Shown: positions 9,250 through 19,502, counted from the stretch's first letter. The stretch is DNA of 64,000 bases from Carboxylicivirga mesophila (GCF_018271975.1 NZ_JAGUCN010000001.1:458484-522483); one strand, 5' to 3'. Translations and numbers: made by a program. The notes: generated by a model not told the origin, from the sequence alone.

Positions 9250-11202
9250 ATGATAATTTTTAGGACTAAACTAATTCTGTTGGCAGTTGTGTTATTGATT
9301 GGCAATTGGTCAGTAGCACAGCAAAAGAAGAATGTTCGCCAGGAACAAAAGGCATTTTTTAAAGCATTAAATTATGCTGAATCAGATGACTATGAAAAGG
9401 CCATTAGTGCGTTTTCAAATCTGGTGAAGACTTCTCCCACCTTTACAGAGGCCTACTTGCATTTGGGTTTATGTTATTTAAATACCAACAAAGGAGCTGA
9501 ATCAGCTATTCCTGCATTACAAACTGGTTTAAGTCAGCTAAGTGCCGATGACCAGGCAACACCTCTGGGGCACGATTTTATGATGGCATTAGGAGAAGCC
9601 TATCAGGTTTCGCTTAAGCCAGATTCTGCCATATTGGTATATAATGTTCTGCTAACCAAAGTTGATAATGCCGACCTTGATTTTAAGGCTCAGATTGAGC
9701 AGGAAATCAATAATTGTAGAAATGCCAAAGTGTTTTTAGCTAATCCTGTGCAGCTAACTATTACTAATCTGGGGGAAGCTGTGAATAGCAGGTATGATGA
9801 TCATAGTCCGTTAGTTAATGTGTATGAAGATGTATTGTTGTTCACATCACGTCGTCCTGAAGCCAAGCTGCCGGAATTAGCCGATGGTCAGTTTCCAGAA
9901 AAGGTATATGTATCGGCCAATGAAAAGGCACATTGGGAAAAGGCCAAACTCCTGAATGTTTTTTTTAAGAACCCGGTGCATGAGTCTGGAGTATCCTTGT
10001 CGCCCGATGGTAATAGCCTGTTTATTTACCGTAGCGATAATGATGGTAAAAGTATATATGTAAGTTATCTGGAAAAAGGAGAGTGGACTGAGCCTGTGAA
10101 ATTACCATTCCCTATCAATACGCCAGCTGATGAAACACATGCTTCCTTGTCGGGTGACCGGAGTACTTTGTTTTTTACAAGTGACCGTGAGGGGGGCTAT
10201 GGCGGCCTGGATATTTACATGTGTAAAAAAGATGCCTATGGACGATGGGGAGAGGCTCGTAACCTGGGGTCATCCATCAACACAAGATTTGATGAAGAAA
10301 CTTCCATGATACATGCTGATGGCCGTACTTTGTATTTTGCCTCGGAGGGACATAACTCTATGGGGCGACTGGATGTGTTTTATGCCCAAATGAATCCTGA
10401 TAGCACATGGTCATTGCCAGTTAACCTGGGATACCCGATAAACACCCCCGACGATGATTTCTTTTTCCTGCCCAGTCTTGATAAGAGCCATGCTTATTAC
10501 GCATCGTCACGCTTTGATGATAATTATGGTGGTTCAGATATTTATAAGGTGGAGTTTGATGCGGCCTTTGAAGGTGAACTGGCGGTTATTGAAGGGCAGG
10601 TGAGTAGTGCCGATATGAAACGTGGACCCATTCGATTAATGGTAACCCGCATGACCGACCGTCAGTTGGTTGGTGATTACCGCCCTGATGAACAAAGCGG
10701 GAAATACACAATGTTTCTAGAAACAGGTCATGAATATTCCATTGAGCAGATGGCCATCAACCAGCCAATGGGCGAATCAGTAATTGCAGTTGAGCCAGAG
10801 ATGGCCTACCAAAAGGAACCCAAAGTATATTCTTTTAGTGAGATACAAATGACACCGCCTCTAAAAAGAGTGATTGTTGCCAAAACACTCTCTGAGCAGA
10901 ATATTGCAGCCGTGGCAGCTATTGAAGCAGACATCAAACGCATAGAATACACCCCCTATTTCACGCTTCAGGTATTGGCTTTGAAAAGGCGTCCCCTGTT
11001 TGCATCGCTCTATCTGAAAGGTCTTGATGTGGATGACATCCGTACGATCAAGTGTAAAGATGGTTATACCCGCTATTTGTACGGGGCATATATCGATTAT
11101 CCAACAGCCAAGCGTACACAAAAGAGAATTCAACAATCGGGTAAGTTTGATGATTCGTTTGTGAGGCGATTGAGTGAGGTGGAGGCTTTACAGCTCAAGT
11201 AA
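9250..11202 (+). CDS. TPR / PD40-propeller / SPOR-like envelope protein (PorE-like architecture)
   Basis: A 650-residue exported protein. ATG9250 is chosen over the longer frame from 9094 because it begins directly with a signal peptide (MIIFRTKLILLAVVLLIGNWSVAQQ). After it come TPR repeats (about 30-150), WD40-like PD40 beta-propeller repeats (about 180-470, for example LFFTSDREGGYGGLDIYMCK), a CarboxypepD_reg-like segment (about 480-560, EGQVSSADMKRGPIRL) and a C-terminal 70-residue SPOR-like segment (TPYFTLQVLALKRRP to the end). TPR-PD40-CRD proteins such as PorE anchor the type IX secretion machine to peptidoglycan through OmpA; here a SPOR-like end would replace OmpA. The T9SS link is inferred. 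Confidence 0.75.
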   Translation: MIIFRTKLILLAVVLLIGNWSVAQQKKNVRQEQKAFFKALNYAESDDYEKAISAFSNLVKTSPTFTEAYLHLGLCYLNTNKGAESAIPALQTGLSQLSADDQATPLGHDFMMALGEAYQVSLKPDSAILVYNVLLTKVDNADLDFKAQIEQEINNCRNAKVFLANPVQLTITNLGEAVNSRYDDHSPLVNVYEDVLLFTSRRPEAKLPELADGQFPEKVYVSANEKAHWEKAKLLNVFFKNPVHESGVSLSPDGNSLFIYRSDNDGKSIYVSYLEKGEWTEPVKLPFPINTPADETHASLSGDRSTLFFTSDREGGYGGLDIYMCKKDAYGRWGEARNLGSSINTRFDEETSMIHADGRTLYFASEGHNSMGRLDVFYAQMNPDSTWSLPVNLGYPINTPDDDFFFLPSLDKSHAYYASSRFDDNYGGSDIYKVEFDAAFEGELAVIEGQVSSADMKRGPIRLMVTRMTDRQLVGDYRPDEQSGKYTMFLETGHEYSIEQMAINQPMGESVIAVEPEMAYQKEPKVYSFSEIQMTPPLKRVIVAKTLSEQNIAAVAAIEADIKRIEYTPYFTLQVLALKRRPLFASLYLKGLDVDDIRTIKCKDGYTRYLYGAYIDYPTAKRTQKRIQQSGKFDDSFVRRLSEVEALQLK

Positions 11203-11238
11203 TTCTCTTGTGATATACAATAAGGTTTGGATTGGCCT

Positions 11239-14040
11239 CTAAAAGCTGTGTAAATAGTGATTTAGGCCTTGTTCGCGACTTAGTCCCAACTTCTTTTTCA
11301 GTCGGTACTTTTTAAGGTCTACACTGCGGGTTGTAATCTGAAATATTGGAGCCAACTCTTTTGATGACATATTCACTTTTAGGTAAGCACTTAGCTTTAA
11401 GTCCTCATCCGTCAGTATAGGGTGTTTTTCCCGGAGCTTTTTAAAAAAGTGATTGTTTGCTTCGGAAAAGGCTGCCTCAAACATCAACCAATCCTTTTGC
11501 TCATTAAAATTGCTTTTTATCATGCGAGTCAGTCTATCAATATGTCTTGAGCTCACATACTTCTCATTTTGCCTTATTTGTTTAAGCTCTTGCTGAATGC
11601 TATCTATTATTTCCTTCTTCTTACTATTTTGCAGCAGTAGGTTCGAGAGCTTGTCATTTTTGAGTGTGACTTCACTTTGCAGTTCTTTTACTTCTTCATC
11701 CAGCTGTTTTTGCTTTAGTTCCATGTTTTGTTCATGCAACTTTTTTCGTTTAGCAATTAGTTGTTTATACGTTTGTTTCCTGATAAAATGACGATAAACA
11801 GAAATACTGCTTATATATAAACCAATAATTAGTAAGCCATATGCAAAATAAGCGTAGGTTGTTCGATAATATGGTGGAGCTATAATAAAGGTATGTGCGG
11901 CATACACCGAACTTCCTTTTTGTTTCACTTTAAAGGTGTATTGTCCTTCTCGCAGGTCCTGAAATACGACCTCATTACTGCTTGCTAAACGCTGCCAGTT
12001 CTGACTATATCCATCCAGGTAAAACTCATAAATAGCATCTGATTCATAATTCAGTGCTGTAAACGTGAATTTAATCGTGTTGTAAATGTACGGAACCGTC
12101 GATTGGAGGGTATCATACCGGTTCACTTCTCCGGTTCGGTTGTTGCTGTATTCAATATTGGTGATGAGTGTGGGTTTCTGTTTAGTATTGGCCGTTGTTA
12201 AATTTTCGATGTTGGCATAGGCAATCCCTTCAGACAGGCAAAAGAAACAGCTATGCTCCCTGATTTTTGTAATGTTCTCGTATTTATAAACCAGCTCATT
12301 CTCAATATGGGTTAAGTTGTAAGGTATTTCAACCAACTCATTCTTTTTAAAATCAAATAATTCCAGTGCTCCTTTCTTTCTTATAAAGCAGTAGTTGCCT
12401 ACTGCTTCGGAGATGTAACTTATTTTGTCAAAAGCTTTATGTGTTGGTATGAGTAGTCCTTTCTTAAATTGAAGTGTGGTGTCACTGGCCACCAGGTAGG
12501 TTTGATTATCTAAGTCAAAGGCACGTATCCAGTTAGAACTATTAAAAGCAGTATGCTTGCTGATGTCTTCAATCTGTACTTTCTTACTATTATGGTCAAC
12601 GGTAATATGATAAGCCTCTTTTAATGACCCTGTAACTATTAGGGAGCCGTCGTTCTGCTCTACCACATCACGGGTCAGTCCTTCCATATTATTAATGTTA
12701 AAATCAAACTGCCATTGGCCTTGCTGTTTGGTGTAAACTGCTAAACCGTAATAAGATGTTTCATACATTATGCTGCTATCTGATTTACTTTGTAAAAAGC
12801 TGTAGCCACCGGCAACATCGGCTATTTTCTTTAATCGCTCATTTACCAGCTGAAATGTGCCATTGTTGTGACCAACTAATAACTCATTGTCGATGATGTC
12901 CAGATTCCAGGCTTGTCCCTCTGAGTTTCTGACTATTTCAATATCAAAAATATTTGTATGAAGGGTATCTGGTTTAGCTACATACACGCCTTTGTTAGTG
13001 GCTATATAGTAGTTGCCGTTATATGCAAGGGCGTCATAAAAAGTGCCTAAGGGATTGTTTTTATAGTTAAGGAATAGAAAAGGACTCTTTAAATCAATAA
13101 ACGCTGCGCCATTGTCGCTTGCTATCCACAGTTGACCATCACTCTGGTGATGTAGTCCATGAATTCGGTTGCTGTTCAGGCCATTGCTTTTATCAAAAAT
13201 GTACTTAATTTCGCCCTCTAAATTTCCTATAATAACCCCACCGTTCATGCTTGCAAAGGCATAGTATCCGTCATATAGGTATATGGCCTTATTAAGCTGG
13301 TATTTAATTAAAAAATCATTGAGTACCGATGGAAGGGGAGTTAATTGCCCGTCTTTTAGTTCAAAAAGGCCATTGTTAAGGGTACCCAGCAAATAAGTAT
13401 TATGAGCTGTTTCGCTAATGAACTTTATCATGAGCTTATTAAGAACAGGACTGGCTAATATAGTTCGTTCTTTAGCGTTGGGCTTAAGAGCTATCAGATT
13501 ACCATAACTGTGCTGATAAAAAATCTCGTTATCAATGGGGTAGGCAAAGGAAGTATTGCCTTCTTCGATGCGTTCAATGCCTATATGACCATGCTCATTA
13601 ACGTGATACATCCTATTAAATGCCTGGAATATGATGTATTTATCCGATGTGAATATTTTCCAAATGTCGCTATAAATAGTTGCCAGGGCATGATAGCCGG
13701 TATTCAGGTCGTTTTCTAAGAAAAAGCCCATTATACCATTCCCTCCAACATAAATGGTGTCACCACTGCAGTAAACAGTTCTTAAAATATTGGGTGTTTT
13801 AAATAGCTTCCAGTTTTCACCATCAAAGCGCAACAGACCCATTGAATTAGCAAAATAAACGGCACCACTTTTCGAACTGCAAACACTCCAGTTCTGGTTC
13901 TCGGCGCCATAATCATGCTTTGTAAAACTAGATATCCTGGGGGTTATAATCAATCTTTGCGAAAAAGGTTTGGTAATATCTGTCGCAAGGGTATTAATTG
14001 AGTATACTAAATGCAGAAATATGATGGCAAATCTAGTCAT
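11239..14040 (-). CDS. Membrane-bound regulator: propeller sensor, Y_Y_Y domain, LuxR-like HTH
   Basis: A 933-residue one-component regulator. An N-terminal signal or anchor (about 1-18) is followed by a periplasmic two-propeller region with Reg_prop-like repeats (for example LRFDGENWKLFK and DGQLWIASDNGAAF), a Y_Y_Y domain (about 635-705), one transmembrane helix (about 712-735), a long coiled coil (about 740-840) and a LuxR-like helix-turn-helix at the C-terminus (LSAYLKVNMSSKELAPIF). Unlike hybrid two-component regulators it has no kinase or receiver domain. It is divergent from the PUL1 operon and probably controls it, sensing a released oligosaccharide. Its output domain resembles those of the two TPR regulators at 30-42 kb. 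Confidence 0.85.
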   Translation of the reverse strand: MTRFAIIFLHLVYSINTLATDITKPFSQRLIITPRISSFTKHDYGAENQNWSVCSSKSGAVYFANSMGLLRFDGENWKLFKTPNILRTVYCSGDTIYVGGNGIMGFFLENDLNTGYHALATIYSDIWKIFTSDKYIIFQAFNRMYHVNEHGHIGIERIEEGNTSFAYPIDNEIFYQHSYGNLIALKPNAKERTILASPVLNKLMIKFISETAHNTYLLGTLNNGLFELKDGQLTPLPSVLNDFLIKYQLNKAIYLYDGYYAFASMNGGVIIGNLEGEIKYIFDKSNGLNSNRIHGLHHQSDGQLWIASDNGAAFIDLKSPFLFLNYKNNPLGTFYDALAYNGNYYIATNKGVYVAKPDTLHTNIFDIEIVRNSEGQAWNLDIIDNELLVGHNNGTFQLVNERLKKIADVAGGYSFLQSKSDSSIMYETSYYGLAVYTKQQGQWQFDFNINNMEGLTRDVVEQNDGSLIVTGSLKEAYHITVDHNSKKVQIEDISKHTAFNSSNWIRAFDLDNQTYLVASDTTLQFKKGLLIPTHKAFDKISYISEAVGNYCFIRKKGALELFDFKKNELVEIPYNLTHIENELVYKYENITKIREHSCFFCLSEGIAYANIENLTTANTKQKPTLITNIEYSNNRTGEVNRYDTLQSTVPYIYNTIKFTFTALNYESDAIYEFYLDGYSQNWQRLASSNEVVFQDLREGQYTFKVKQKGSSVYAAHTFIIAPPYYRTTYAYFAYGLLIIGLYISSISVYRHFIRKQTYKQLIAKRKKLHEQNMELKQKQLDEEVKELQSEVTLKNDKLSNLLLQNSKKKEIIDSIQQELKQIRQNEKYVSSRHIDRLTRMIKSNFNEQKDWLMFEAAFSEANNHFFKKLREKHPILTDEDLKLSAYLKVNMSSKELAPIFQITTRSVDLKKYRLKKKLGLSREQGLNHYLHSF

Positions 14041-14329
14041 TAAGTTGATGTTAAATGTGGCTAAATGGCCACTTAATTAATCGTATCAATATTATTCAAA
14101 TTTTAGATTATACACAATTTTGTGATGCATTCAATGATGTATTTGCTCCTATCAATTCAATCTCTGTAAGTTTTTTCAACAAAGATGATGGTGTGTCGAA
14201 GTATAAGTAATACAATGAGATACGTTAATTAGTCGGTGGGTGATGTATATATGATGTATATATAAATCAGGCATATTGTACCCATTTCGAAATATTTGTG
14301 AAGCTAAAAACTTATTTAACTCCAGGCAG
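14041..14329 (+). promoter_or_regulatory. Divergent regulatory region of PUL1
   Basis: This 289-bp region lies between the divergent regulator and the PUL1 operon. It contains a GTGGC-TAAATG-GCCAC inverted repeat (14057-14072) close to the regulator start and a perfect tandem direct repeat of TGATGTATATA (14241-14251 and 14252-14262). The 11-bp period is one turn of the helix, as expected for a dimer of activators bound on one face. The repeats lie about 70-90 bp before the first PUL1 start codon. Confidence 0.45.
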
Positions 14330-14875
14330 ATGAAAAATGCTTTATTGTTGCTTCTGGTCTCACTCATTGGGCAAGGTATTAGTAATGCCCAATTACAAAA
14401 AACATCCTTCAACGAAGGATGGAATTTTAGTTTATCAGGTAGCAATAATAAGACAGATCAGGTGGCACTGTCTCATCATTGGAATAAGGACGTCCATACA
14501 AGGCATGAATACTTCAGAGGTGGAGCAATATATCAGAAGGTGTTCTACATGAATTCGGATGGTGAAAGGCTTGAGAACTTCTTCTTTTTTGAAAGCGTCG
14601 TCTCAAGGGCAACTGTTACTCTAATTGGCAAAACACTGCACACGCACAATGATAGTTATACAGGATTTAATATTGACCTATCAGTAGCCTTGCTGTGTAA
14701 TTTGATTAATAAAACAAAGGTAATAGTTGACAACAGGAATACAGGTATTCCACCATTATTGGATAATTTAATGTATTGCTCAGGTTTTGAGATTAGTACC
14801 AACTTTATTTCTTTTCCTTTTGCCGATTTGCAATATGCCGGCAAGGAGTTGATTTTGTCAATGGATAAACAGTAA
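14330..14875 (+). CDS. Truncated GH2 N-terminal sugar-binding domain, exported
   Basis: A 181-residue protein starting with a signal peptide (MKNALLLLLVSLIGQGISNAQ). The rest matches the N-terminal jelly-roll domain of family 2 glycoside hydrolases: FNEGWNFSL (about 27-35), HHWNKDV in place of the usual PHDW, FFFFESVVSRATV, SYTGFNIDL and VDNRNTGIPPL. A whole GH2 would go on with an Ig-like domain and a TIM barrel; here the frame stops after the first domain. ATG14330 is preferred over 14276 because the signal peptide starts there. It ends 23 bp before susC, so it is transcribed with it. It is either a relic of a GH2 or a separately kept glycan-binding protein. Confidence 0.7.
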   Translation: MKNALLLLLVSLIGQGISNAQLQKTSFNEGWNFSLSGSNNKTDQVALSHHWNKDVHTRHEYFRGGAIYQKVFYMNSDGERLENFFFFESVVSRATVTLIGKTLHTHNDSYTGFNIDLSVALLCNLINKTKVIVDNRNTGIPPLLDNLMYCSGFEISTNFISFPFADLQYAGKELILSMDKQ

Positions 14876-14898
14876 TAACTAAATAAATTTCAATTATT

Positions 14899-17800
14899 AT
14901 GATTAAACGATTGTTAATAGCATTTTGGATGATTGGCCATATAGCCTTAGCCCAAGATGCCAAAACAGTAACAGGCGTGATTCGCGATGATGCAGGTTTT
15001 GAACTGCCTGGTGCCAGTGTGCTTGTGAAAGGAACACTAAAAGGTACAGCCACCAATTTTGAAGGCCAGTTTGTGCTGGAAGATGTGTTGTCTACCGACA
15101 TCCTGGTCATCTCATACATTGGTATGCAAAGCCAGGAGGTAAAGGTTGGAGATAAAGATTATTTCGAATTTACCCTGGCCCCGGATGCCAGTGATTTGGA
15201 AGAAGTAGTGGTGATTGGTTATGGTACCAGTAAATCAAAAGATTTGACTTCGCCAATTGCAACCATTTCGGCCGAAGAGATTACCTCAATGAGTGCATCT
15301 TCAGCCATGGGTGCAGTGCAGGGGAAGGTAGCCGGTGTAACCATTGTTAATTCAGGAGTGCCGGGAGAAGGACCACAGGTAAGCATACGCGGTGTTGGGT
15401 CAATTCAAAACTCCAATCCGTTGTATGTGGTCGATGGCATGTTCTTAGATGATATTAACTTTTTAAGTCCGAACGATATTGAAACAATGTCGGTGTTAAA
15501 AGATGCATCGGCAGCTGCTATCTATGGTGTTCGTGCTGCCAATGGGGTGGTGCTTATCACCACCAAAAGCGGTTCTAAAAATCGTGAGATGCAGGTAAGC
15601 TATGATGGCTACTATGGAGTGCAATTGGTTACACAGCGCCTGGATATGGCCAACTCTGAGCAGTATGCCACTTTAATGCGTGCGGCCGGTAACGAACAAT
15701 ATGTTGATGCGGCTATCGCACGATGGGGTGGGACCAATGGTATCCCTGCTGTTTCGACCGATTGGTACGATGAACTGATACGAAGCTCTGCGCCTATTCA
15801 AAATCACAACCTTTCATTGAATGGTGGAAATGAGAAGTCGGCCTACTCTTTTAGCTTAGGTTACTTTGGCCAGGATGGTATTATGAATTCAACAGGGTAT
15901 TACGATCGATTTAATCTTCGTGGTAAAGTAGATTACGATGTGTCATCAAAGTTAAAAGTCGGATTTAGCACCATCTTAACCAAGGAAAAGCGCATGACTG
16001 ATGATGAGTCAGCTTGGTTTCAGGCCTATGTCAATAATCCAATGTATGCGGTTTATGATGATAACTTAGCCGATGGTGAATCATTTCCTAAGCCATATGG
16101 TAACCCTCATAACCTGGGTTACGACACGTATTACACCAATCCTGTAGCACGTGCCTACTATCATAGCGACAATCAGTCAGATATTACGCGTTTTATGCCT
16201 AATATTTATGCTGAGCTACGTCCTTTTGATAGCCAGGATATTGTATTTCGTTCGGCTATGAATATGGATTTTCGTTATGGAGCTGCCTCCGCATATATTC
16301 CAGATTATAAAGTGGGCAATACTCAGCAGGTATTGAATTCACTAAGTAAAACAACCAACTGGAATTACGATTATGTGTGGGATAACACTGTAACATGGCG
16401 CAAGAGCTGGGGAAGCCATAATCTGACATCAATGGGTGGATTATCGGTACGTGAAGAAAATTATCGTTGGTTAAATGGCACAGCTCAAGGAGTCACTAAC
16501 AAAGACTACTTAAATTCGGGTATTGCTGATACAAGAACATCTGACGATGGAGGTACGCGTTTTAGAGGCATGTCAGTTTTTACACGTTTCTCATACGATT
16601 ATCAACACAAATACCTGCTGTCACTTACAATGCGTGCTGATGGCTCATCAAAATATCAGCAAAAGTGGGGTTACTTTCCTTCATTAGGAGCTGGTTGGGT
16701 TGTTTCGCAGGAAGATTTTGCATCTGGTTTGACAAGTGCTAAGATTGATCACTTAAAAGTACGTGCATCGTGGGGATTGTTAGGTAACGACCGCGTACCA
16801 GCTAATAGTGCTTTTGGTTCAATTGCCGGTGGCGATTTAGGTAGCTCTGGTATTTTCGGAGGTTCCTTAGTGCCGGGGATGATTAACAACCGCATCTTCA
16901 CCGATTTGGAATGGGAGCTAGTGGATGAGAAGAACATTGGTATTGAGACCAAAATGTTTGACTACCGACTAAATGTTGAGGCAGATTACTATAATCGCGA
17001 AACACGCAATATGGTAATTTTAACCACTTTGCCAATGGGTAATGGTAATCTGTTGCAAAATGCCGGTTCGGTTCGAAACTCTGGTGTTGAGGTGATGGTA
17101 AACTGGTCTGATAAGATTGGGAAGGATTTTCACTATTCAATTGGCGGTAATATCACCACCATTAAAAACAGGGTAACCGACCTGTCAGGCGAACCTTACC
17201 TGCAAACCGGATCTGCTGAATTTCCTCAGCGTTCATATGTAGGTGGTGCTCTGTACTCTTTCTATGGATGGAAAACTGATGGCGTGTATCAGACCCAGGC
17301 TGAAATTGATGCTGATCCAATCGCACGTGCCAATGGCTTGAAGCCTGGTGATTTCAGATACGTTGACACCAATGGTGATGGAGTGATCGATGATAACGAC
17401 CGTGTTTTGTTAGGTGATCCAAATCCTGATTTTACCTATGGTATCAACATGGCTGTAGGGTATAAAGGCTTTACACTGGCAGCTACTTTCCAGGGCGTAC
17501 AAGGTGTAACTATCTTTAACCGCCGCAGAGCCGATATTAATAAGCACGGTGCCAATAATGTTGATGCTAATCTGGCTAACAGTGTTTGGACAGGTCCTGG
17601 CTCAACTAACAGTACCCCTTCGGCCGAAGGTTTATATAATCCTTGGAATACAGGTCGTTTAAATGATTTCTTCCTGGAGGATGGTTCCTATTTCCGTATT
17701 CAGAATGTACGTTTATCGTATGATATTCCAAAATCAGTGATGAATAAATTCGGATTAGGAGCTTCGCAGGTGTACCTGAATGCCGACAGACCTTACACTT

Positions 17801-17904
17801 TCTTTTCATCAAACGGTTTTACACCTGAAGTACCAGGAGGTATTGATGAATCAGTTTACCCTATTCCTGCCATCTTTTCATTAGGGTTACGTCTTAATTT
17901 TTAA
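14899..17904 (+). CDS. SusC/RagA-family TonB-dependent outer-membrane transporter (PUL1)
   Basis: A 1001-residue outer-membrane importer. A signal peptide (1-19, ending IALAQ) is followed by a CarboxypepD_reg-like beta domain (about 22-100, GASVLVKGTLKGTATNFEG), a TonB-box region (LEEVVVIGYG, about 103-115), a plug (about 115-225 with VRAANGVVLITTKSG) and a 22-strand barrel to the end, with the characteristic ...FSLGLRLNF terminus. A DTNGDGVIDDNDR motif (about 825) fits a calcium-binding loop often seen in SusC. It starts 23 bp after the GH2 remnant and overlaps the upstream edge of the susD frame by a base. It imports the oligosaccharides captured by SusD. Confidence 0.96.
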   Translation: MIKRLLIAFWMIGHIALAQDAKTVTGVIRDDAGFELPGASVLVKGTLKGTATNFEGQFVLEDVLSTDILVISYIGMQSQEVKVGDKDYFEFTLAPDASDLEEVVVIGYGTSKSKDLTSPIATISAEEITSMSASSAMGAVQGKVAGVTIVNSGVPGEGPQVSIRGVGSIQNSNPLYVVDGMFLDDINFLSPNDIETMSVLKDASAAAIYGVRAANGVVLITTKSGSKNREMQVSYDGYYGVQLVTQRLDMANSEQYATLMRAAGNEQYVDAAIARWGGTNGIPAVSTDWYDELIRSSAPIQNHNLSLNGGNEKSAYSFSLGYFGQDGIMNSTGYYDRFNLRGKVDYDVSSKLKVGFSTILTKEKRMTDDESAWFQAYVNNPMYAVYDDNLADGESFPKPYGNPHNLGYDTYYTNPVARAYYHSDNQSDITRFMPNIYAELRPFDSQDIVFRSAMNMDFRYGAASAYIPDYKVGNTQQVLNSLSKTTNWNYDYVWDNTVTWRKSWGSHNLTSMGGLSVREENYRWLNGTAQGVTNKDYLNSGIADTRTSDDGGTRFRGMSVFTRFSYDYQHKYLLSLTMRADGSSKYQQKWGYFPSLGAGWVVSQEDFASGLTSAKIDHLKVRASWGLLGNDRVPANSAFGSIAGGDLGSSGIFGGSLVPGMINNRIFTDLEWELVDEKNIGIETKMFDYRLNVEADYYNRETRNMVILTTLPMGNGNLLQNAGSVRNSGVEVMVNWSDKIGKDFHYSIGGNITTIKNRVTDLSGEPYLQTGSAEFPQRSYVGGALYSFYGWKTDGVYQTQAEIDADPIARANGLKPGDFRYVDTNGDGVIDDNDRVLLGDPNPDFTYGINMAVGYKGFTLAATFQGVQGVTIFNRRRADINKHGANNVDANLANSVWTGPGSTNSTPSAEGLYNPWNTGRLNDFFLEDGSYFRIQNVRLSYDIPKSVMNKFGLGASQVYLNADRPYTFFSSNGFTPEVPGGIDESVYPIPAIFSLGLRLNF

Positions 17905-17924
17905 TGAAGCTAAACATAGATATT

Positions 17925-19412
17925 ATGAAACCGATAACTAAATATATTGCTCTGTTCATGGGACTCTTTCTATTGAGCTCATGTAACGATTGGCTGGATA
18001 TTGTCCAGGAAGGTGAAGTACCAAGCGACGAGATAGATTACACCGATAGTAGCCAGATGTACGGCCCCGTTTCAGGTGTTTATGCCATTACTCGCGAACG
18101 ATTGGCTCAATGGGAAATGTGGCCACTTTTAAACATACGTGGTGACGAAGTAACTAAAGGAGGAGGCTCAGAAAGTGATCAGGGCGAATATTTATACCTC
18201 GAAGAGTTTAATTATAATCAGGCAAAGGGCTTTTGGGCCTTAAATAATACCTGGGTGGCCTTGTACAAGATTGTGTTTGCAACACACGATAATCAGGAAC
18301 TGATTGAAAATTTCAGAGAGCATTTGGTATCTGAAGAACAGTTGGCATTAGCTGACCAGTACGATGCCGAAATTATATTTCATCGTGCATTAGCTTACTA
18401 CTTTATAAGCAACTTATGGGGGAATGCGCCTATTATTAATCCTGATGATATTACTTATGGTATCCCTTATCAACCATATCGTAATAGTGTAGAATCGTTG
18501 AGAGCATACATCTATGAAGAGTTGGATTTCTGTATTGAGCATTTGCCTGAGACGCAAAGCAGCAGGAAAGGCGCAGTTACAAAATATGCAGCTATGGCTT
18601 TAAAGGCGAAAGTTGCTTTGATGGAAAGTGATTATAATATGGTGGCTTCACTGACGGATGAAATCATTGATAAAGCCGGCCTCTACCTGTATGAAGATTA
18701 CTATAACTTATTTAAAGTACCAGGTAAACTAGCTTCTGAATCCCTTTATGAACTGCAGTATACAGATTTTGATACAGGTGACGGGCAACAGGTATATGGT
18801 GGAGCATGGTTTCAGCACCAGGGACCACGAAACAACCCGGCACCAATTAGTGGTTGGGGATTCATGTTACTACGTCCCGAATTTCTTGACTTCATGAAAG
18901 ACCGTAATGAGGAAGTTCGCTGGGATGTAGCTGTTTTAGAGTCTGGAGCAACAACACCTGCTGGTGATGAAATTGAAATATTTGAACCAAATTATATGGA
19001 TATTAAAGCTCACTATAATGGGAAAGCCTATTTGCCAAAAGACCAAATGACACCTGGTCGTAACGATTATGGTTCAAACAATAATATCAGAGTCTTGAGA
19101 TACGCTGATGTTTTACTGATGAATGCCGAAGCGAGATTGCAAATTGGTGGAGATGTGGCAACGCCATTTAATGAGGTAAGGCGAAGAGCCGGTATGGATC
19201 CAATTTCAGGAATCACGCTTGATGATATCCTTGACGAGCGCCGTGCAGAGCTTTCAGTTGAGTGGGGTAATCGCTTCTTCGACCTGGTGCGAACTGGTAA
19301 AGCAGCCAGCGTGTTGGATGGTTTTGAAACGGGTAAGCATGAGTACCTGCCAATCCCATTGTTTCAGGAAGATCTGAATCCAAATTTGGCAGGGCCAATT
19401 AAGGACGAATAA
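17925..19412 (+). CDS. SusD/RagB-family nutrient-binding lipoprotein (PUL1)
   Basis: A 495-residue outer-surface lipoprotein that works as the lid of SusC. ATG17925 is chosen over 17904 because it begins a clean lipoprotein signal, MKPITKYIALFMGLFLLSSC. The SusD fold shows in AEIIFHRALAYYFISNLWG (TPR helices), the LKAKVALMESDYN repeat and the C-terminal LDDILDERRAELSVEWGNRFFDLVRTG motif, which is the family hallmark. Its final region ends in LPIPLFQEDLNPNL. It follows susC with a 20 bp gap and precedes the GH3 gene with a 90 bp gap that includes a short G-rich hairpin (about 19423-19445). Confidence 0.95.
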   Translation: MKPITKYIALFMGLFLLSSCNDWLDIVQEGEVPSDEIDYTDSSQMYGPVSGVYAITRERLAQWEMWPLLNIRGDEVTKGGGSESDQGEYLYLEEFNYNQAKGFWALNNTWVALYKIVFATHDNQELIENFREHLVSEEQLALADQYDAEIIFHRALAYYFISNLWGNAPIINPDDITYGIPYQPYRNSVESLRAYIYEELDFCIEHLPETQSSRKGAVTKYAAMALKAKVALMESDYNMVASLTDEIIDKAGLYLYEDYYNLFKVPGKLASESLYELQYTDFDTGDGQQVYGGAWFQHQGPRNNPAPISGWGFMLLRPEFLDFMKDRNEEVRWDVAVLESGATTPAGDEIEIFEPNYMDIKAHYNGKAYLPKDQMTPGRNDYGSNNNIRVLRYADVLLMNAEARLQIGGDVATPFNEVRRRAGMDPISGITLDDILDERRAELSVEWGNRFFDLVRTGKAASVLDGFETGKHEYLPIPLFQEDLNPNLAGPIKDE

Positions 19413-19502
19413 CCAGACAGGATGGGGGGAGTTATCCTTCTCCCAGTTTCCTAAGTTGATACGCAATAAATAAAAATGTTAGCACATTAAAATATAGAGT
19501 TA

